DNA of 64,000 bases from Oceanicaulis sp. HTCC2633 (GCF_000152745.1 NZ_CH672428.1:13718-77717); one strand, 5' to 3'; numbered from the stretch's first letter, positions 45,818 through 54,810 are shown. Notes: a model not told the origin generated them from the letters alone. Numbers and translations are program-made.

Positions 45818-48031
45818 ATGCGTTCTCTGCTTCTCGCCGCCGTCAGCGGCCTTGCGCTCGCCGCCTGCAGCCAGCCGGCTGACACGGCTGCGGACACTCA
45901 GACCACCGCTCCGGAAACCACCGACAGCCAGGCCAGTGACGCCGCCATGTCCGATGAGGCGGAAGCCTCCAATCCGCTGACGGCCGAATGGACCGGCCCG
46001 TATGGCGGCGTGCCGGCCTTTGACCAGATGGACCTGAGCTATCTGCGTGAAGCGCTGGAAATCGGCATGGAACGCAACCGCGCCGAGATCGAGCAGATCG
46101 CCAACAATCCCGAACCGCCGACGTTCGAGAACACCATCGTCGCCATGGAGCGGGCTGGCGAGACCCTGAACCGCGTCTTCGTCTATTACGGCATCTGGTC
46201 GTCGAACCTGAGCTCTCCGGAATTCCGTGAGATCCAGCGTGAGATGGCGCCTGTGCTGTCCGCCTTCTCGTCCGAAATCACCCAGAACAAGGACCTGTTC
46301 GCCCGCATCCAGGCCGTCCATGACGGTGAGGAAATGGCGACGCTGCGCCCGGACCAGCAGCGTCTTGTTCAGCTGACCTATGACGGCTTCGCCCGCAACG
46401 GCGCGACCCTTGAGGGCGCGGAAGCCGAGCGCTACGCCGAGATCCAGTCGCGTCTGGCCGAGCTGCACACGCAATTCGCCAACAATGTGCTGGCCGACGA
46501 AGAGAACTACGTCACCTATCTGAGCGAGGACGAGCTGTCGGGCCTGCCGGACAGCTTCATCACCGCCGCCGCCAACCTCGCCGCCGAGCGCGGCCATGAG
46601 GGCGAATATGCGGTGCTCAACACCCGCTCCTCCATGGACCCGTTCCTGACCTATTCCGACGAGCGTGATCTGCGCGAGGAAGTCTGGCGCACCTATTACA
46701 ATCGCGGCGACAATGGCGACGAGTACGACAACAACGCCATCATCGCCGAAATCCTGCAGCTGCGTGACGAGCGCGTTGAACTGCTGGGCTACGACAATTA
46801 CGCCCAGTGGCGCCTCGAGAACCGCATGGCCGGCACGCCCGAGCGCGCGCTGGAGCTGATGGAGACGGTCTGGCCGGCCGCCATCGCCCGCGTCGAAGAG
46901 GAAGTCGCACAGATGCAGGCGCTCGCAGACGAGCGCGGCGACGACATCACGATCGAGCCGTGGGATTACCGCTACTACATGGAAAAGGTGCGTCAGGCCG
47001 AATACGACCTGAACTCCGAGGAAGTGAAGCAGTACTTCAACATCGAGAACCTGCGCGAAGCGATGTTCTATGTGTCCGGCGAGCTCTTCGGCTTCGAGTT
47101 TGAAGAGATCACCGACGGCTCCGTGCCGGTCTTCCACCCCGATGTCCGCGTCTGGGAAGTGACCGATCGCGATTCCGGCGACCATATCGGCCTGTGGTAT
47201 CTCGACCCCTACGCCCGCCAGGGCAAGCGCTCGGGCGCCTGGGCGACCAGCTATCGCGGCCACACCACCTTTGACGGTGAAGAGACCGTGCTGTCGTCCA
47301 ACAACTCCAACTTCATCAAGGGCGCGCCCGGCGAGCCGGTCCTGATCAGCTTTGATGACGCGACGACCTTCTTCCACGAAATGGGTCACGCGCTGCACGC
47401 CTTGTCCTCGAATGTCGCCTACCCGACCCTGAACGGCGGCGTGCGCGACTATACCGAGTTCCAGTCCCAGCTGCTGGAGCGTTGGGTGCTGACCGAGCCG
47501 GTCATCGAGAACTATCTGCGTCACGCCGAGACGGGCGAGCCGATGCCGGATGATCTGGTGGCCCGCATCCGCGCCGCCTCGACCTTCAACCAGGGCTTCG
47601 CGACCACCGAATATCTCGCCTCCGCACTGGTGGACATGTACCTGCACACCGCCGATCCCGAAGGTCTGGATCCTGATGCCTTCGAGCGTGAAACGCTGGA
47701 GCGTCTGGGCATGCCCGAAGAGCTGCCGATGCGTCACCGCACCCCGCACTTTGGGCACATCTTCTCGGGTGAAGGCTATTCGGCCGGCTATTACGGCTAT
47801 ATGTGGGCCGACGTGCTGACCTCGGATGCCGCCGAAGCCTTCGCCGAAGCGCCGGGCGGCTTCTATGACGCCGAACTGGCCGAGCGTATGGTCCAGTACC
47901 TGTTCGCGCCGCGCAATTCGGTCGATCCGGCGGACGCCTATCGTGAATTCCGCGGCCGTGACGCCACCGTCGAGCCGCTGATGCGCGACCGTGGCTTCCC
48001 GGTTCCGGGCGAAGAGGAAGAGGGCGAATAA
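45818..48031 (+). CDS. M3 family metallopeptidase (Dcp/oligopeptidase type), lipoprotein
   Basis: A 737-residue peptidase of the thimet-oligopeptidase (M3) family. The zinc site HEMGH in FFHEMGHALHAL lies near residue 518. An N-terminal signal sequence with lipobox (LALAAC) is followed by a Thr/Glu/Ala-rich linker, so it is exported and lipid-anchored, as in Dcp-like periplasmic enzymes. The start at 45818 follows GGGAGGGG; an earlier in-frame start lacks a signal peptide. Role: breakdown of small periplasmic peptides. Confidence 0.92.
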   Translation: MRSLLLAAVSGLALAACSQPADTAADTQTTAPETTDSQASDAAMSDEAEASNPLTAEWTGPYGGVPAFDQMDLSYLREALEIGMERNRAEIEQIANNPEPPTFENTIVAMERAGETLNRVFVYYGIWSSNLSSPEFREIQREMAPVLSAFSSEITQNKDLFARIQAVHDGEEMATLRPDQQRLVQLTYDGFARNGATLEGAEAERYAEIQSRLAELHTQFANNVLADEENYVTYLSEDELSGLPDSFITAAANLAAERGHEGEYAVLNTRSSMDPFLTYSDERDLREEVWRTYYNRGDNGDEYDNNAIIAEILQLRDERVELLGYDNYAQWRLENRMAGTPERALELMETVWPAAIARVEEEVAQMQALADERGDDITIEPWDYRYYMEKVRQAEYDLNSEEVKQYFNIENLREAMFYVSGELFGFEFEEITDGSVPVFHPDVRVWEVTDRDSGDHIGLWYLDPYARQGKRSGAWATSYRGHTTFDGEETVLSSNNSNFIKGAPGEPVLISFDDATTFFHEMGHALHALSSNVAYPTLNGGVRDYTEFQSQLLERWVLTEPVIENYLRHAETGEPMPDDLVARIRAASTFNQGFATTEYLASALVDMYLHTADPEGLDPDAFERETLERLGMPEELPMRHRTPHFGHIFSGEGYSAGYYGYMWADVLTSDAAEAFAEAPGGFYDAELAERMVQYLFAPRNSVDPADAYREFRGRDATVEPLMRDRGFPVPGEEEEGE

Positions 48032-48059
48032 GCCTCTTCCACTTCGATGAATGACAAGG

Positions 48060-48084
48060 CGGGCGGCTCGACGAGCCGCCCGTT
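48060..48084. terminator. Bidirectional hairpin between convergent genes
   Basis: CGGGCGGCTCG (48060-48070), A, then CGAGCCGCCCG (48072-48082), a near-perfect palindrome that can fold as a 9-bp stem with a five-base loop. TT then C follow, so the T-run is weak. It separates the M3 peptidase gene from the convergent CPBP-like gene, the usual place for a terminator. Confidence 0.6.
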
Positions 48085-48096
48085 CTGCATTCAGGG

Positions 48097-48918
48097 TCAG
48101 GCCCCACCGGACACCACGCTGATCACCACCCACATCAGGATCACGCCCTCAAGCCCATGAAGGATCAGGGACATCCAGTTTGATCTGAAGATCTGGGCTG
48201 GGAGGGCGTAGGCGATGCAGCTGGGGATCAGCGCCGGGAGCATCCAGAACTTGTGCGCGTGATAGAGCGCGAACAGCACCCCATTGCCCACAAACGCCCA
48301 GCGCCCCCAGGCGGCGACCATGCGCGGCAGCAAGACGCCATGAAACAACAGCGCCTCGCCCAGCACATAGTTGAACAGGCAGGAGACGAGCGCCAAGGCG
48401 ACCACATCCCAGCGCCCCTCCAGCTCGGGCACGGCCAAGGTTTCGATAAAGGCAAACGCCGGGCTCAGGCCTTCCAGCCTGTGACCAAGCGGCGTTGAAC
48501 TGAACCAGGCGCCCACGGCGTAATCGGCAAACCACCCCGCCGCGAACAGGACGGGAATGACGAAGAAAGCGGGTGGCGCCGGTCTGGCGGTTCCGGGCCA
48601 GAGCGGCGGGTTGAGCCAGAGCCGAGCCTTGATCGCCGTCCAGTGAAACCGGACGCCTTCCAGTCTGAGGACCAGAACCGCCACGACGGTTTGCCAGACC
48701 ATGCCCAGAATGATGCAGCGCCAGAAGATCAGGCCGGGCAATTGATCGCTGTGTTGCATCCAGAACGGCGCAATGATCCAGGCCAGCACCGGCATGGGCG
48801 CGCTGGCGGCCAACCAGATCGCCAGAATGCGCCCCGTCTGTACAAGGCGCGCGGCGCCGGACAGGGGCGGCGTCACGACGTCGCCCTGCCCCGCCATCAT
48901 GAACCGTGGAGCGTCCAT
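48097..48918 (-). CDS. CPBP-like intramembrane protein
   Basis: A 273-residue membrane protein with about eight hydrophobic segments. The GEALLFHGVLLPRM segment and the downstream FALYHAHKFWM and SLILHGLEG fit the CPBP (Abi) family layout in which the putative catalytic E-E/R and H residues lie in two helices; here the first motif is GEALLFHG rather than EExxFRG, so catalytic function is uncertain. It is the last gene of a minus-strand run with mipA-like and AraC genes upstream. Confidence 0.6.
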   Translation of the reverse strand: MDAPRFMMAGQGDVVTPPLSGAARLVQTGRILAIWLAASAPMPVLAWIIAPFWMQHSDQLPGLIFWRCIILGMVWQTVVAVLVLRLEGVRFHWTAIKARLWLNPPLWPGTARPAPPAFFVIPVLFAAGWFADYAVGAWFSSTPLGHRLEGLSPAFAFIETLAVPELEGRWDVVALALVSCLFNYVLGEALLFHGVLLPRMVAAWGRWAFVGNGVLFALYHAHKFWMLPALIPSCIAYALPAQIFRSNWMSLILHGLEGVILMWVVISVVSGGA

Positions 48919-48920
48919 GA

Positions 48921-49709
48921 TCAGAACCGACGCATCACGCCGACAAACAGCCCCGTTGAGCTGTCATCCGCCATCAGCGGACTGTCGGTGATATCGGAGC
49001 TGTAGAAATCCGCCTCCAGCCCGCCGATCAGAAGCGTGCGGTCCGTCAGCCGATAGCGCGCCTGAACGCCCAGATGCGGCGTCCATACGCCGCCGGACGG
49101 GGCGCCCGGCGAGACGCCGAACTCATAGGCGCGCGCCTGGATCATCTCATCGGTGGAAATGCCGTACAGCCAGGTCGAGAGGTCTTCATCGCTCCAGACC
49201 GCGCCAGCGGAGATCTCGAGCTCCAGACGCTCGATGGGCGCCACGCTCCAGGCGATGTTCAGATCGACGGACTGGCCGCCGGACTGGTCACTGATGTCGA
49301 TGAGATATTCCGCACTGGCGCTGAAGGCGCCCCGTTGGGCGCCGACCCGCAGGCCCGCGTCCACGCCCACATCCCGATCGAGCCCGTCATACAATTCGGT
49401 GTCGTCCGGATCGACCAGCGGAATACGCGGGCTCAGTCGCGCGTCCAGCTGCAGCGGGCCGAGCTCCAGCGCTCGCCAGCTGACGCCGCTGAGGTCAACG
49501 GTGAGACGGCCTTGCTGGAACAGGAAGAGCGGCAGCGCGCCCAGCTCCAGATCGTCCTTCGCGCTTTCATAGGGATTGGTGACGGCATAGGCGCCGGCGC
49601 CCAGCATCAGCACACGGCCCGTATCGGGCTCTTCGTATTGTGCGAAGGCGGAAACCGGCAGAGCGAACGCAGCCGCGATCAGGGCGGCGCCCGTCAGGTA
49701 TCTGGTCAT
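48921..49709 (-). CDS. MipA/OmpV family outer-membrane protein
   Basis: A 262-residue exported protein: signal peptide ending near VSAFAQ, then DTGRVLMLGAGAYAVTNPYES, beta-rich segments and a C-terminal GLFVGVMRRF ending in Phe, the outer-membrane sorting signal. The family includes MipA, which scaffolds murein enzymes, and OmpV. The upstream region holds a conspicuous array of GTCCGA repeats next to a membrane AraC regulator, so the gene is probably tightly regulated. It overlaps the CPBP-like gene's end by two-base spacing. Confidence 0.8.
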   Translation of the reverse strand: MTRYLTGAALIAAAFALPVSAFAQYEEPDTGRVLMLGAGAYAVTNPYESAKDDLELGALPLFLFQQGRLTVDLSGVSWRALELGPLQLDARLSPRIPLVDPDDTELYDGLDRDVGVDAGLRVGAQRGAFSASAEYLIDISDQSGGQSVDLNIAWSVAPIERLELEISAGAVWSDEDLSTWLYGISTDEMIQARAYEFGVSPGAPSGGVWTPHLGVQARYRLTDRTLLIGGLEADFYSSDITDSPLMADDSSTGLFVGVMRRF

Positions 49710-49743
49710 GACATGTCTCTTCTGTTTGGGGAGATGACATGTC
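49708..49743. repeat. Two ATGACATGTC direct repeats at the mipA-like start
   Basis: ATGACATGTC occurs at 49708-49717 (overlapping the start codon of the mipA-like gene) and again at 49734-49743. Each contains the 8-bp palindrome GACATGTC, and starts are 26 bases apart. It could be a regulator site or a local duplication. Confidence 0.4.
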
Positions 49744-49771
49744 GGCTCTAGCAGCCCGTTTCAGGGCCCGC

Positions 49772-49824
49772 GTCCGAACGGGTCCGATCAGACTTCAATC
49801 CTGTCCGAACGGGACGGGTCGGAC
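49772..49824. promoter_or_regulatory. GTCCGA repeat array, candidate operator
   Basis: GTCCGA occurs at 49772, 49782 and 49803 as direct repeats, and inverted (TCGGAC) at 49819-49824. The longer repeat GTCCGAACGGG is found at 49772 and 49803, 31 bases apart (about three helical turns); the first two copies are 10 bases apart (one turn). It lies 62-115 bases upstream of the mipA-like start and immediately 3' of the AraC gene. Such spacing fits AraC-type dimers; binding is inferred. Confidence 0.55.
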
Positions 49825-49830
49825 ACAGGG

Positions 49831-50976
49831 CTAGCCGTCCCGGAACGCGCTCGGGGCCTGCCCGGTCTGTTTCTTCACGGCGAGATTGAAGGTGGAGCGG
49901 GAATTGAAGCCCACCTCATAGGCGATGGTCAGCAGCGGATCGGACGTCAAGCGTATGCGGCTCACCGCCTCTTCGACCCTCAGGCGGTTCACATAGTCAA
50001 AGAAGCTCACGCCAAGATGCCCGTTCAGACACTGGGAGAGATGGTTGGGGCTGACGGCCAGACGCGAGGCGAGCGTGCTGAGCGAGAGCAGCGGATCGCG
50101 ATAGAGCCTGTCCTTGAGCATCACACTGTCCAGCCGCGCCGCAATCTGGGCCAGACGCGCGTCGGACAGGGAAGACCGCGCGTATTTTTCCGCCGTCTCC
50201 AGCGTCGGAGGCGCATCCGCCCGATCACGATACACCGGGGCCTGCCAGAGCCCGTAAAGCCCCACCACGACGATCCAGACGCATTCCACCAGCGCATCAC
50301 TGAGATCGATGAGTGGATTGGAGATCAGGCTGACCGGGAAGAACGTCTTGATGGCGCCCCAGCTCCAGGCGACCAGCATCAGCAGCAAGACCGCCCGGAG
50401 CCAGGACAGGATGCGGTTCTCGATATTGGAGAAGATCTGTCGCACGGTCTGCAGGTTCCGCGTCAGCACCCAGACCGCCACGCCCAGATAGGCGAGCGTC
50501 AGAACCAGGAACAATCCGCTGAAGGCCGTCACCACGAGAAAGGCGGTCGAGCCTTCCGCTTCGCTCAGACCATAAACGCCCTGACGAATGGAGGTCGGCA
50601 GGGTGAAAAAGCTCAGACTGACCAGCACAGCCGCCAGCGCCGGCGCCCAGATCAGCAGCCTCAGCCGGACCGGCCAGGCCGCATCCGGCGCCCGCGTCAT
50701 GTCGAGCACGTAGACCAGCAGAACAGGGCCATAGAACAGTCTGAACGGCCAGAGGGCGCCGATCAGGGCGGGGGCTGTCTCGTAAACGCCCGATTGCTCG
50801 AACAACAGCTCAAAACCCGAGAGTGCGCTCAGGACGAGAAAGGCGGCGAGCGCCTTCCTGGCATAACGCGGATGCGCGCCCGCCTCGCGACGGTCCAGCA
50901 GCCAGAGCTGAAGCGCAGCGAACAGGGCCACGCCCGCCGCCCCCGCTGAAATGAACTGCACCCAGAGCTCGATCAT
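49831..50976 (-). CDS. Membrane-anchored AraC family transcriptional regulator
   Basis: A 381-residue regulator. Seven hydrophobic segments span residues ~1-250 (for example IELWVQFISAGAAGVALFAALQ and SFFTLPTSIRQGVYG region), then a C-terminal AraC helix-turn-helix: LARSLAVSPNHLSQCLNGHLG (first HTH-like) and AYEVGFNSRSTFNLAVKKQTGQAPSAFR (second). Start at 50976 follows GGGGAGCG. One-component sensor-regulators of this type read a membrane signal directly. The neighbouring GTCCGA array is the obvious target. Confidence 0.85.
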   Translation of the reverse strand: MIELWVQFISAGAAGVALFAALQLWLLDRREAGAHPRYARKALAAFLVLSALSGFELLFEQSGVYETAPALIGALWPFRLFYGPVLLVYVLDMTRAPDAAWPVRLRLLIWAPALAAVLVSLSFFTLPTSIRQGVYGLSEAEGSTAFLVVTAFSGLFLVLTLAYLGVAVWVLTRNLQTVRQIFSNIENRILSWLRAVLLLMLVAWSWGAIKTFFPVSLISNPLIDLSDALVECVWIVVVGLYGLWQAPVYRDRADAPPTLETAEKYARSSLSDARLAQIAARLDSVMLKDRLYRDPLLSLSTLASRLAVSPNHLSQCLNGHLGVSFFDYVNRLRVEEAVSRIRLTSDPLLTIAYEVGFNSRSTFNLAVKKQTGQAPSAFRDG

Positions 50977-51061
50977 CCCAACGCCGCTCCCCGTTCGTCC
51001 TGGAGCAAGACTGACGGCGAACGGCGGGACTGACAATCGCTCACTCGCACCCGGGCGAGGA

Positions 51062-51090
51062 TGCAGGCCAGGAGCGCCGCCCGGCCTGCA
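51062..51090 (-). terminator. Hairpin downstream of the TAP-like hydrolase
   Basis: Inverted repeat TGCAGGCC (51062-51069) and GGCCTGCA (51083-51090) with a 13-base loop, directly after the hydrolase stop on the minus strand. It lacks a T-run, so it is a weak terminator candidate or an mRNA-end stabiliser. Confidence 0.35.
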
Positions 51091-51095
51091 CGCGC

Positions 51096-52532
51096 CTAGA
51101 ACGGCAGTTCGGTCAGATCAGGAAGGGGCGCAATGATGCGCTCTCCGTCCACATCAGCCCCCACCATGAAGCGATGCATCACGGCCGGCACCTCGGGCGT
51201 CGTCATGAAGAGATTGTGCCCGGCGTTTTCAACGATCACCCAGTCCACATGCGCCATGCGCGAAAGCGCCGCGCGCTGGCTGTCAGGATAGGTGCGGCCA
51301 TCCAGCGTCCCGGACAGGAGAAGGATCGGCGTCTCGCCCGTGGGTGCTGCCCGGAAATCGTCGTCCAGCCCGAACCCGTCCCAAACGCCATTCAGCTGCG
51401 GCATGGGAAAGTTGAGATACGCGCCAAGCAGGGCGGTCTGCGCCTCATGCTCCACCTGCGCCAGACGCTCTGCACTGATCCCGGACGCCAGATCCATGGC
51501 TGTGGACATGGGTTGCAGGCTGATCGGCGCTCCCAGCTCGTAAAACCGGGCGATGATGGCCGAGGCGATGTTGGCGCTGCCGGCCTGATCAATCTCGGCG
51601 TACATCGCCAGGGCAATCGCGGCGGAGGCCGGATCCGCGATCAGACCGGAGGTCATCTGCTGCAGATCGCGGCGTTGAAGCAGGAAGGGGCGCGCGCCGT
51701 CCGCACCGGGGATCATGAGCGGCATCGGCTCCGCTTCCAGCCGCCCATGCACCCGCGCCATCATGCCCGCGATATCGGGATAGGCCGCCGCGGCCCCCGG
51801 CTGGGCGTTTACAGCCGCCTGCAGTCTTTCGATATAGGCTTCGGTCCGGGACGGCAGTTTCACTGTCTGATCCAGACCTTCCGCACTGGCCAGAATGGCG
51901 CGATCAATCTCGTCGGGGATGGCTTTGAGCGCCGCCATCGCGAGGTGCGTGCCATAGGAGATGCCCCAGAGCGTCACGCGCTCCGCGCCCAGATGCGCGC
52001 GCAGGTCGGAAATGTCCGCAACGCTTTCGGCCGTCGTATAGCCCTCGATCCCGACGCCTTGCTCACGCCAGAAGACGCGGCATTCACGGGCCGCCTGGCG
52101 ATAGGCGCCGGCATACTCGGCGTCCGTGCCCGGCTCTGTTTCAGACACGCTGACGCTTGAAACACATGTCGGCAGATCATTGCGCGACAGGCCTGTGCCG
52201 CGCTGGTCGAAGGCGATCACATCACCATGACGGCGCATCTGCATGAACAGATCAAACCGGCGGCCGCGCGCCGTCCCGGTTCCCGACCCGCCCGGTCCTC
52301 CGGCGAGATACACGATAGGCGCGCCTGTCGCCCCCTCGAGCGCTGGAAAGCGCACATAGCCGATCTCGATCATCCGGCTGTCGGGGTTGCCGCGGTTCTC
52401 GGGCACGGTGAACGCGCCCTGAAACGCCTCGACGCTGACGCCGTCATTGCTCGTGAAACTGATCGGCTCTTCCGCCAAGGCGGCGCCGGTCAGCGCGAGG
52501 GCGGGAAGAAGGGAGAAAAGTCCTGACCGCAT
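51096..52532 (-). CDS. Secreted alpha/beta-hydrolase (TAP-like C-terminal)
   Basis: A 478-residue exported hydrolase of the tripeptidyl-aminopeptidase-like group (as in Streptomyces SlpD/SlpE). Signal peptide ends near GAALAEE. The nucleophile is Ser in GISYGTHLAMAAL near residue 190, with the oxyanion GGPGGSGTGTARG earlier, and the catalytic His in VENAGHNLFMTTPEV near the C-terminus. The start at 52532 is chosen for its AAGGAG site. It is divergent from the LytTR regulator (137 bases) and upstream of the AraC regulator on the same strand. Substrate unknown. Confidence 0.85.
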   Translation of the reverse strand: MRSGLFSLLPALALTGAALAEEPISFTSNDGVSVEAFQGAFTVPENRGNPDSRMIEIGYVRFPALEGATGAPIVYLAGGPGGSGTGTARGRRFDLFMQMRRHGDVIAFDQRGTGLSRNDLPTCVSSVSVSETEPGTDAEYAGAYRQAARECRVFWREQGVGIEGYTTAESVADISDLRAHLGAERVTLWGISYGTHLAMAALKAIPDEIDRAILASAEGLDQTVKLPSRTEAYIERLQAAVNAQPGAAAAYPDIAGMMARVHGRLEAEPMPLMIPGADGARPFLLQRRDLQQMTSGLIADPASAAIALAMYAEIDQAGSANIASAIIARFYELGAPISLQPMSTAMDLASGISAERLAQVEHEAQTALLGAYLNFPMPQLNGVWDGFGLDDDFRAAPTGETPILLLSGTLDGRTYPDSQRAALSRMAHVDWVIVENAGHNLFMTTPEVPAVMHRFMVGADVDGERIIAPLPDLTELPF

Positions 52533-52669
52533 GTTTGTCTCCTTTGTGGGTCTCCCGCTCTTGCGGCGGGACGAGGAGCATGGTTGTTCCAAATCCCCGC
52601 CCGGTCAGGCGCTCATCGGTGAGCGGCGAAGCCGGATCGACGAACGGCGCCCCTTGCTGACAGAGACTG

Positions 52670-54214
52670 ATGACCCGATTGCCTTTCATTCTCGGCGCGC
52701 TGGCGCTCCTCCTGTCCGCAGCGATCGGCCCCGCTGAGGCCCGTCAGGCCATCAGCCTGCGCGCCGCGCCGCTCATCGTGTGTCCGGCGGACGGCGCAGC
52801 GGACGCCCTGCCGGACTTCACGGCGCCCGATTGCCAGGAGATGCAGGTCTTTGAGCTCGACCCGCAGGGCCGTCATCTGTGGGCGCAGACCCGGGTCAGC
52901 CTCGAGGCCGAGTGGATCGCCTCGCCTGGCCCCAAGGGGGTCTATCTCTCCGGGCTCGCCGCCAGCGAGATCTATCTCAATGGCATACGGATCGGCGCCA
53001 ATGGCTTGCCGGGGGACAATGCCGGCCAGGAGCGCGCCGGACGGATCGACTTCGCCGCCCATGCCCCCAGGGACCTGTTTGTCGCCGGAGAGAATACCCT
53101 GGCCATCCGGCTGTCCTCCCATCATGGCTTCCTGACCCTGACCTCGCCGATGCAGTCCTTCTTCCTGGCCGAGTACGGTTCGCCGACAGACCGGATCCTC
53201 CAGTATTACTGGCCCAGCCTGATCATGTTCGGCGTGTTTGCGCTTGGCGCCCTGGTGTTCGCGGCGATGGCGGTCCGGGCCGAGCGCCGCGAAGAACCGA
53301 TCATTCTGGTCGGCCTCAGCGCCGCGCTGGGCGCCCAATTGTTGATCGAGGCCGCACGCGGACTGATCAGCTATCCCTATCCGCTGCATGACGCGCGATT
53401 GATCGGCATCGTGGCCAGCGCGTTCGGCGTTTCGCTCAGCCTCATGGCGCTCACCCTCAAGCGCTTCACCTCGCTCAGCTTCGGACGCCGCAGCCTCGCG
53501 CTTGGCGGATATGCTGCAATCCTGGCCTTTCCGATCCTGCTGATGCGCGGCTTTGACGGCAAGACATGGGGCGTGCTGGCGCTGGCGCTCGCCTTGTGTG
53601 CGCTGCTGAGCGGCTATCAGGGTTTGAAAGGGCGACGCGAGGCGCTCGTCCATGCGTCAGGCTATAGCCTTGCCGCGCTCATCGCGATCACGACCCAGAG
53701 CGCCTTCATCGACCTGCACCTGTTCTGGCTGGCCAGCGTGTTCCTGATCGCCCTGTTTGTCCAGCAAGCGCTGACCCTGTTGCGTGAACAGCGCATCCGA
53801 GCCCTGGAAACCCGTCGCGCCGAAGCGCTGGACGCCGCGCTCGCCCTTGCACGTCAGGCCAGCGAGCCTGCCCTTCTGCCGCTGGAAAGCGGCGGGCGCA
53901 CCGACTTTGTCCGCACCCAGGAGATCAGCCGGATTCAGGCCGCAGGCGATTATGTGGAGCTGCATTACGAGGATGGTCGATGCGTCCTCTACACGCTCAC
54001 GCTCGCCCGGCTGGAAGACCAGCTGCCGCCCACCTTCCTTCGCGTGCATCGCTCCCATGTCGTCAACACCGCTTTCGTCAGAGCGCTGGAACGCGAGCCG
54101 GGCGGCGGCGGGCGCTTGCTGCTGCGGTCGGGGGGCGAAGTCCCGGTCAGCCGACGCATCCTGCCCCGCGTGCGGACTGCGCTCTCTGAGGCCGACCCGG
54201 CCAGACCGGCCTGA
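52670..54214 (+). CDS. LytTR-type membrane regulator with periplasmic sensor domain
   Basis: A 514-residue one-component regulator. Signal sequence (to ~residue 25), then an extracytoplasmic galactose-binding-like domain (SEIYLNGIRIGANGLPGDN, residues ~100-120), seven hydrophobic helices (~180-395), and a C-terminal LytTR DNA-binding domain (RTQEISRIQAAGDYVELH ... FLRVHRSHVVNTAFV). This is the 7TMR-DISM-like sensor fused to LytTR. It is divergent from the secreted hydrolase, which it may control. LytTR proteins bind direct repeats; none was obvious in the 137-base gap. Confidence 0.85.
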   Translation: MTRLPFILGALALLLSAAIGPAEARQAISLRAAPLIVCPADGAADALPDFTAPDCQEMQVFELDPQGRHLWAQTRVSLEAEWIASPGPKGVYLSGLAASEIYLNGIRIGANGLPGDNAGQERAGRIDFAAHAPRDLFVAGENTLAIRLSSHHGFLTLTSPMQSFFLAEYGSPTDRILQYYWPSLIMFGVFALGALVFAAMAVRAERREEPIILVGLSAALGAQLLIEAARGLISYPYPLHDARLIGIVASAFGVSLSLMALTLKRFTSLSFGRRSLALGGYAAILAFPILLMRGFDGKTWGVLALALALCALLSGYQGLKGRREALVHASGYSLAALIAITTQSAFIDLHLFWLASVFLIALFVQQALTLLREQRIRALETRRAEALDAALALARQASEPALLPLESGGRTDFVRTQEISRIQAAGDYVELHYEDGRCVLYTLTLARLEDQLPPTFLRVHRSHVVNTAFVRALEREPGGGGRLLLRSGGEVPVSRRILPRVRTALSEADPARPA

Positions 54215-54285
54215 CGCCTCGCCGGGAACGATCACGTCAGACCGGCGTTAGCCTCTGTGACGCAAGCAGAGTGGGACAGGCGGAC

Positions 54286-54732
54286 ATGATCATTCTCGCA
54301 GCCCTGTTGCTGGGGATTCTGACAGGCGCACGCACCTTCATGGCGCTCGCCCTGGTCAGCGGGTATGCGCTCGTCATCGCGCCCCAGCCCCTGATCCCCG
54401 CCTTTGGCTGGCTCAGTGAATGGTGGGCCTTCGTCCCGCTCGCCGCCCTGGCCGGGCTGGAGCTCTGGGGCGACAAGCAGCCGCGCACCCCCTCACGCAC
54501 CGAAACCGGCGGGGTTCTGGCCCGACTGATTGCGGCCGCTGTCGCGGGTGCGGCGCTGGGAGGCCTGCTGCCTGCCGTCGCCGGCATTCTGGGCGCTGCA
54601 GCCGGAACCTATGGCTGCGCTTTCCTGAGGGCCTGGCTGGCGGCGCGCCTGGACTCCGATTTCAGGGCCGCGCTTGCCGAGGATGCGCTCGCCATCTGCG
54701 GCTCGCTGGCCGTTCTGGTGTGGCTCGTCTGA
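54286..54732 (+). CDS. DUF4126 family membrane protein
   Basis: A 148-residue protein with about four hydrophobic stretches (IILAALLLGILTGARTFMALAL; RLIAAAVAGAALGGLLPA; the glycine-rich GILGAAAGTYGCAFLRAWLAARL) matching the DUF4126 pattern (PSRTETGGVLARL, A-G-x-x-G-x2-G). The ATG at 54286 is preferred; GTG 54271 is an alternative. Function unknown. Same strand and 71 bases after the LytTR gene. Confidence 0.7.
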   Translation: MIILAALLLGILTGARTFMALALVSGYALVIAPQPLIPAFGWLSEWWAFVPLAALAGLELWGDKQPRTPSRTETGGVLARLIAAAVAGAALGGLLPAVAGILGAAAGTYGCAFLRAWLAARLDSDFRAALAEDALAICGSLAVLVWLV

Positions 54733-54810
54733 GGCCCGCCGCCGTCCGACGGTTGAAGCGCGACCACCGCCCCTTACGTCTAGTCTCCCTGTCCCCCAAA
54801 GGAGCTCCCC

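Noticed and set aside
45617-48133. Very long open frame on the minus strand (838 codons) opposite the M3 peptidase
   Set aside because: It is antisense to a clear metallopeptidase with HEMGH and a signal peptide; its sequence is a GC-driven shadow with no domain.
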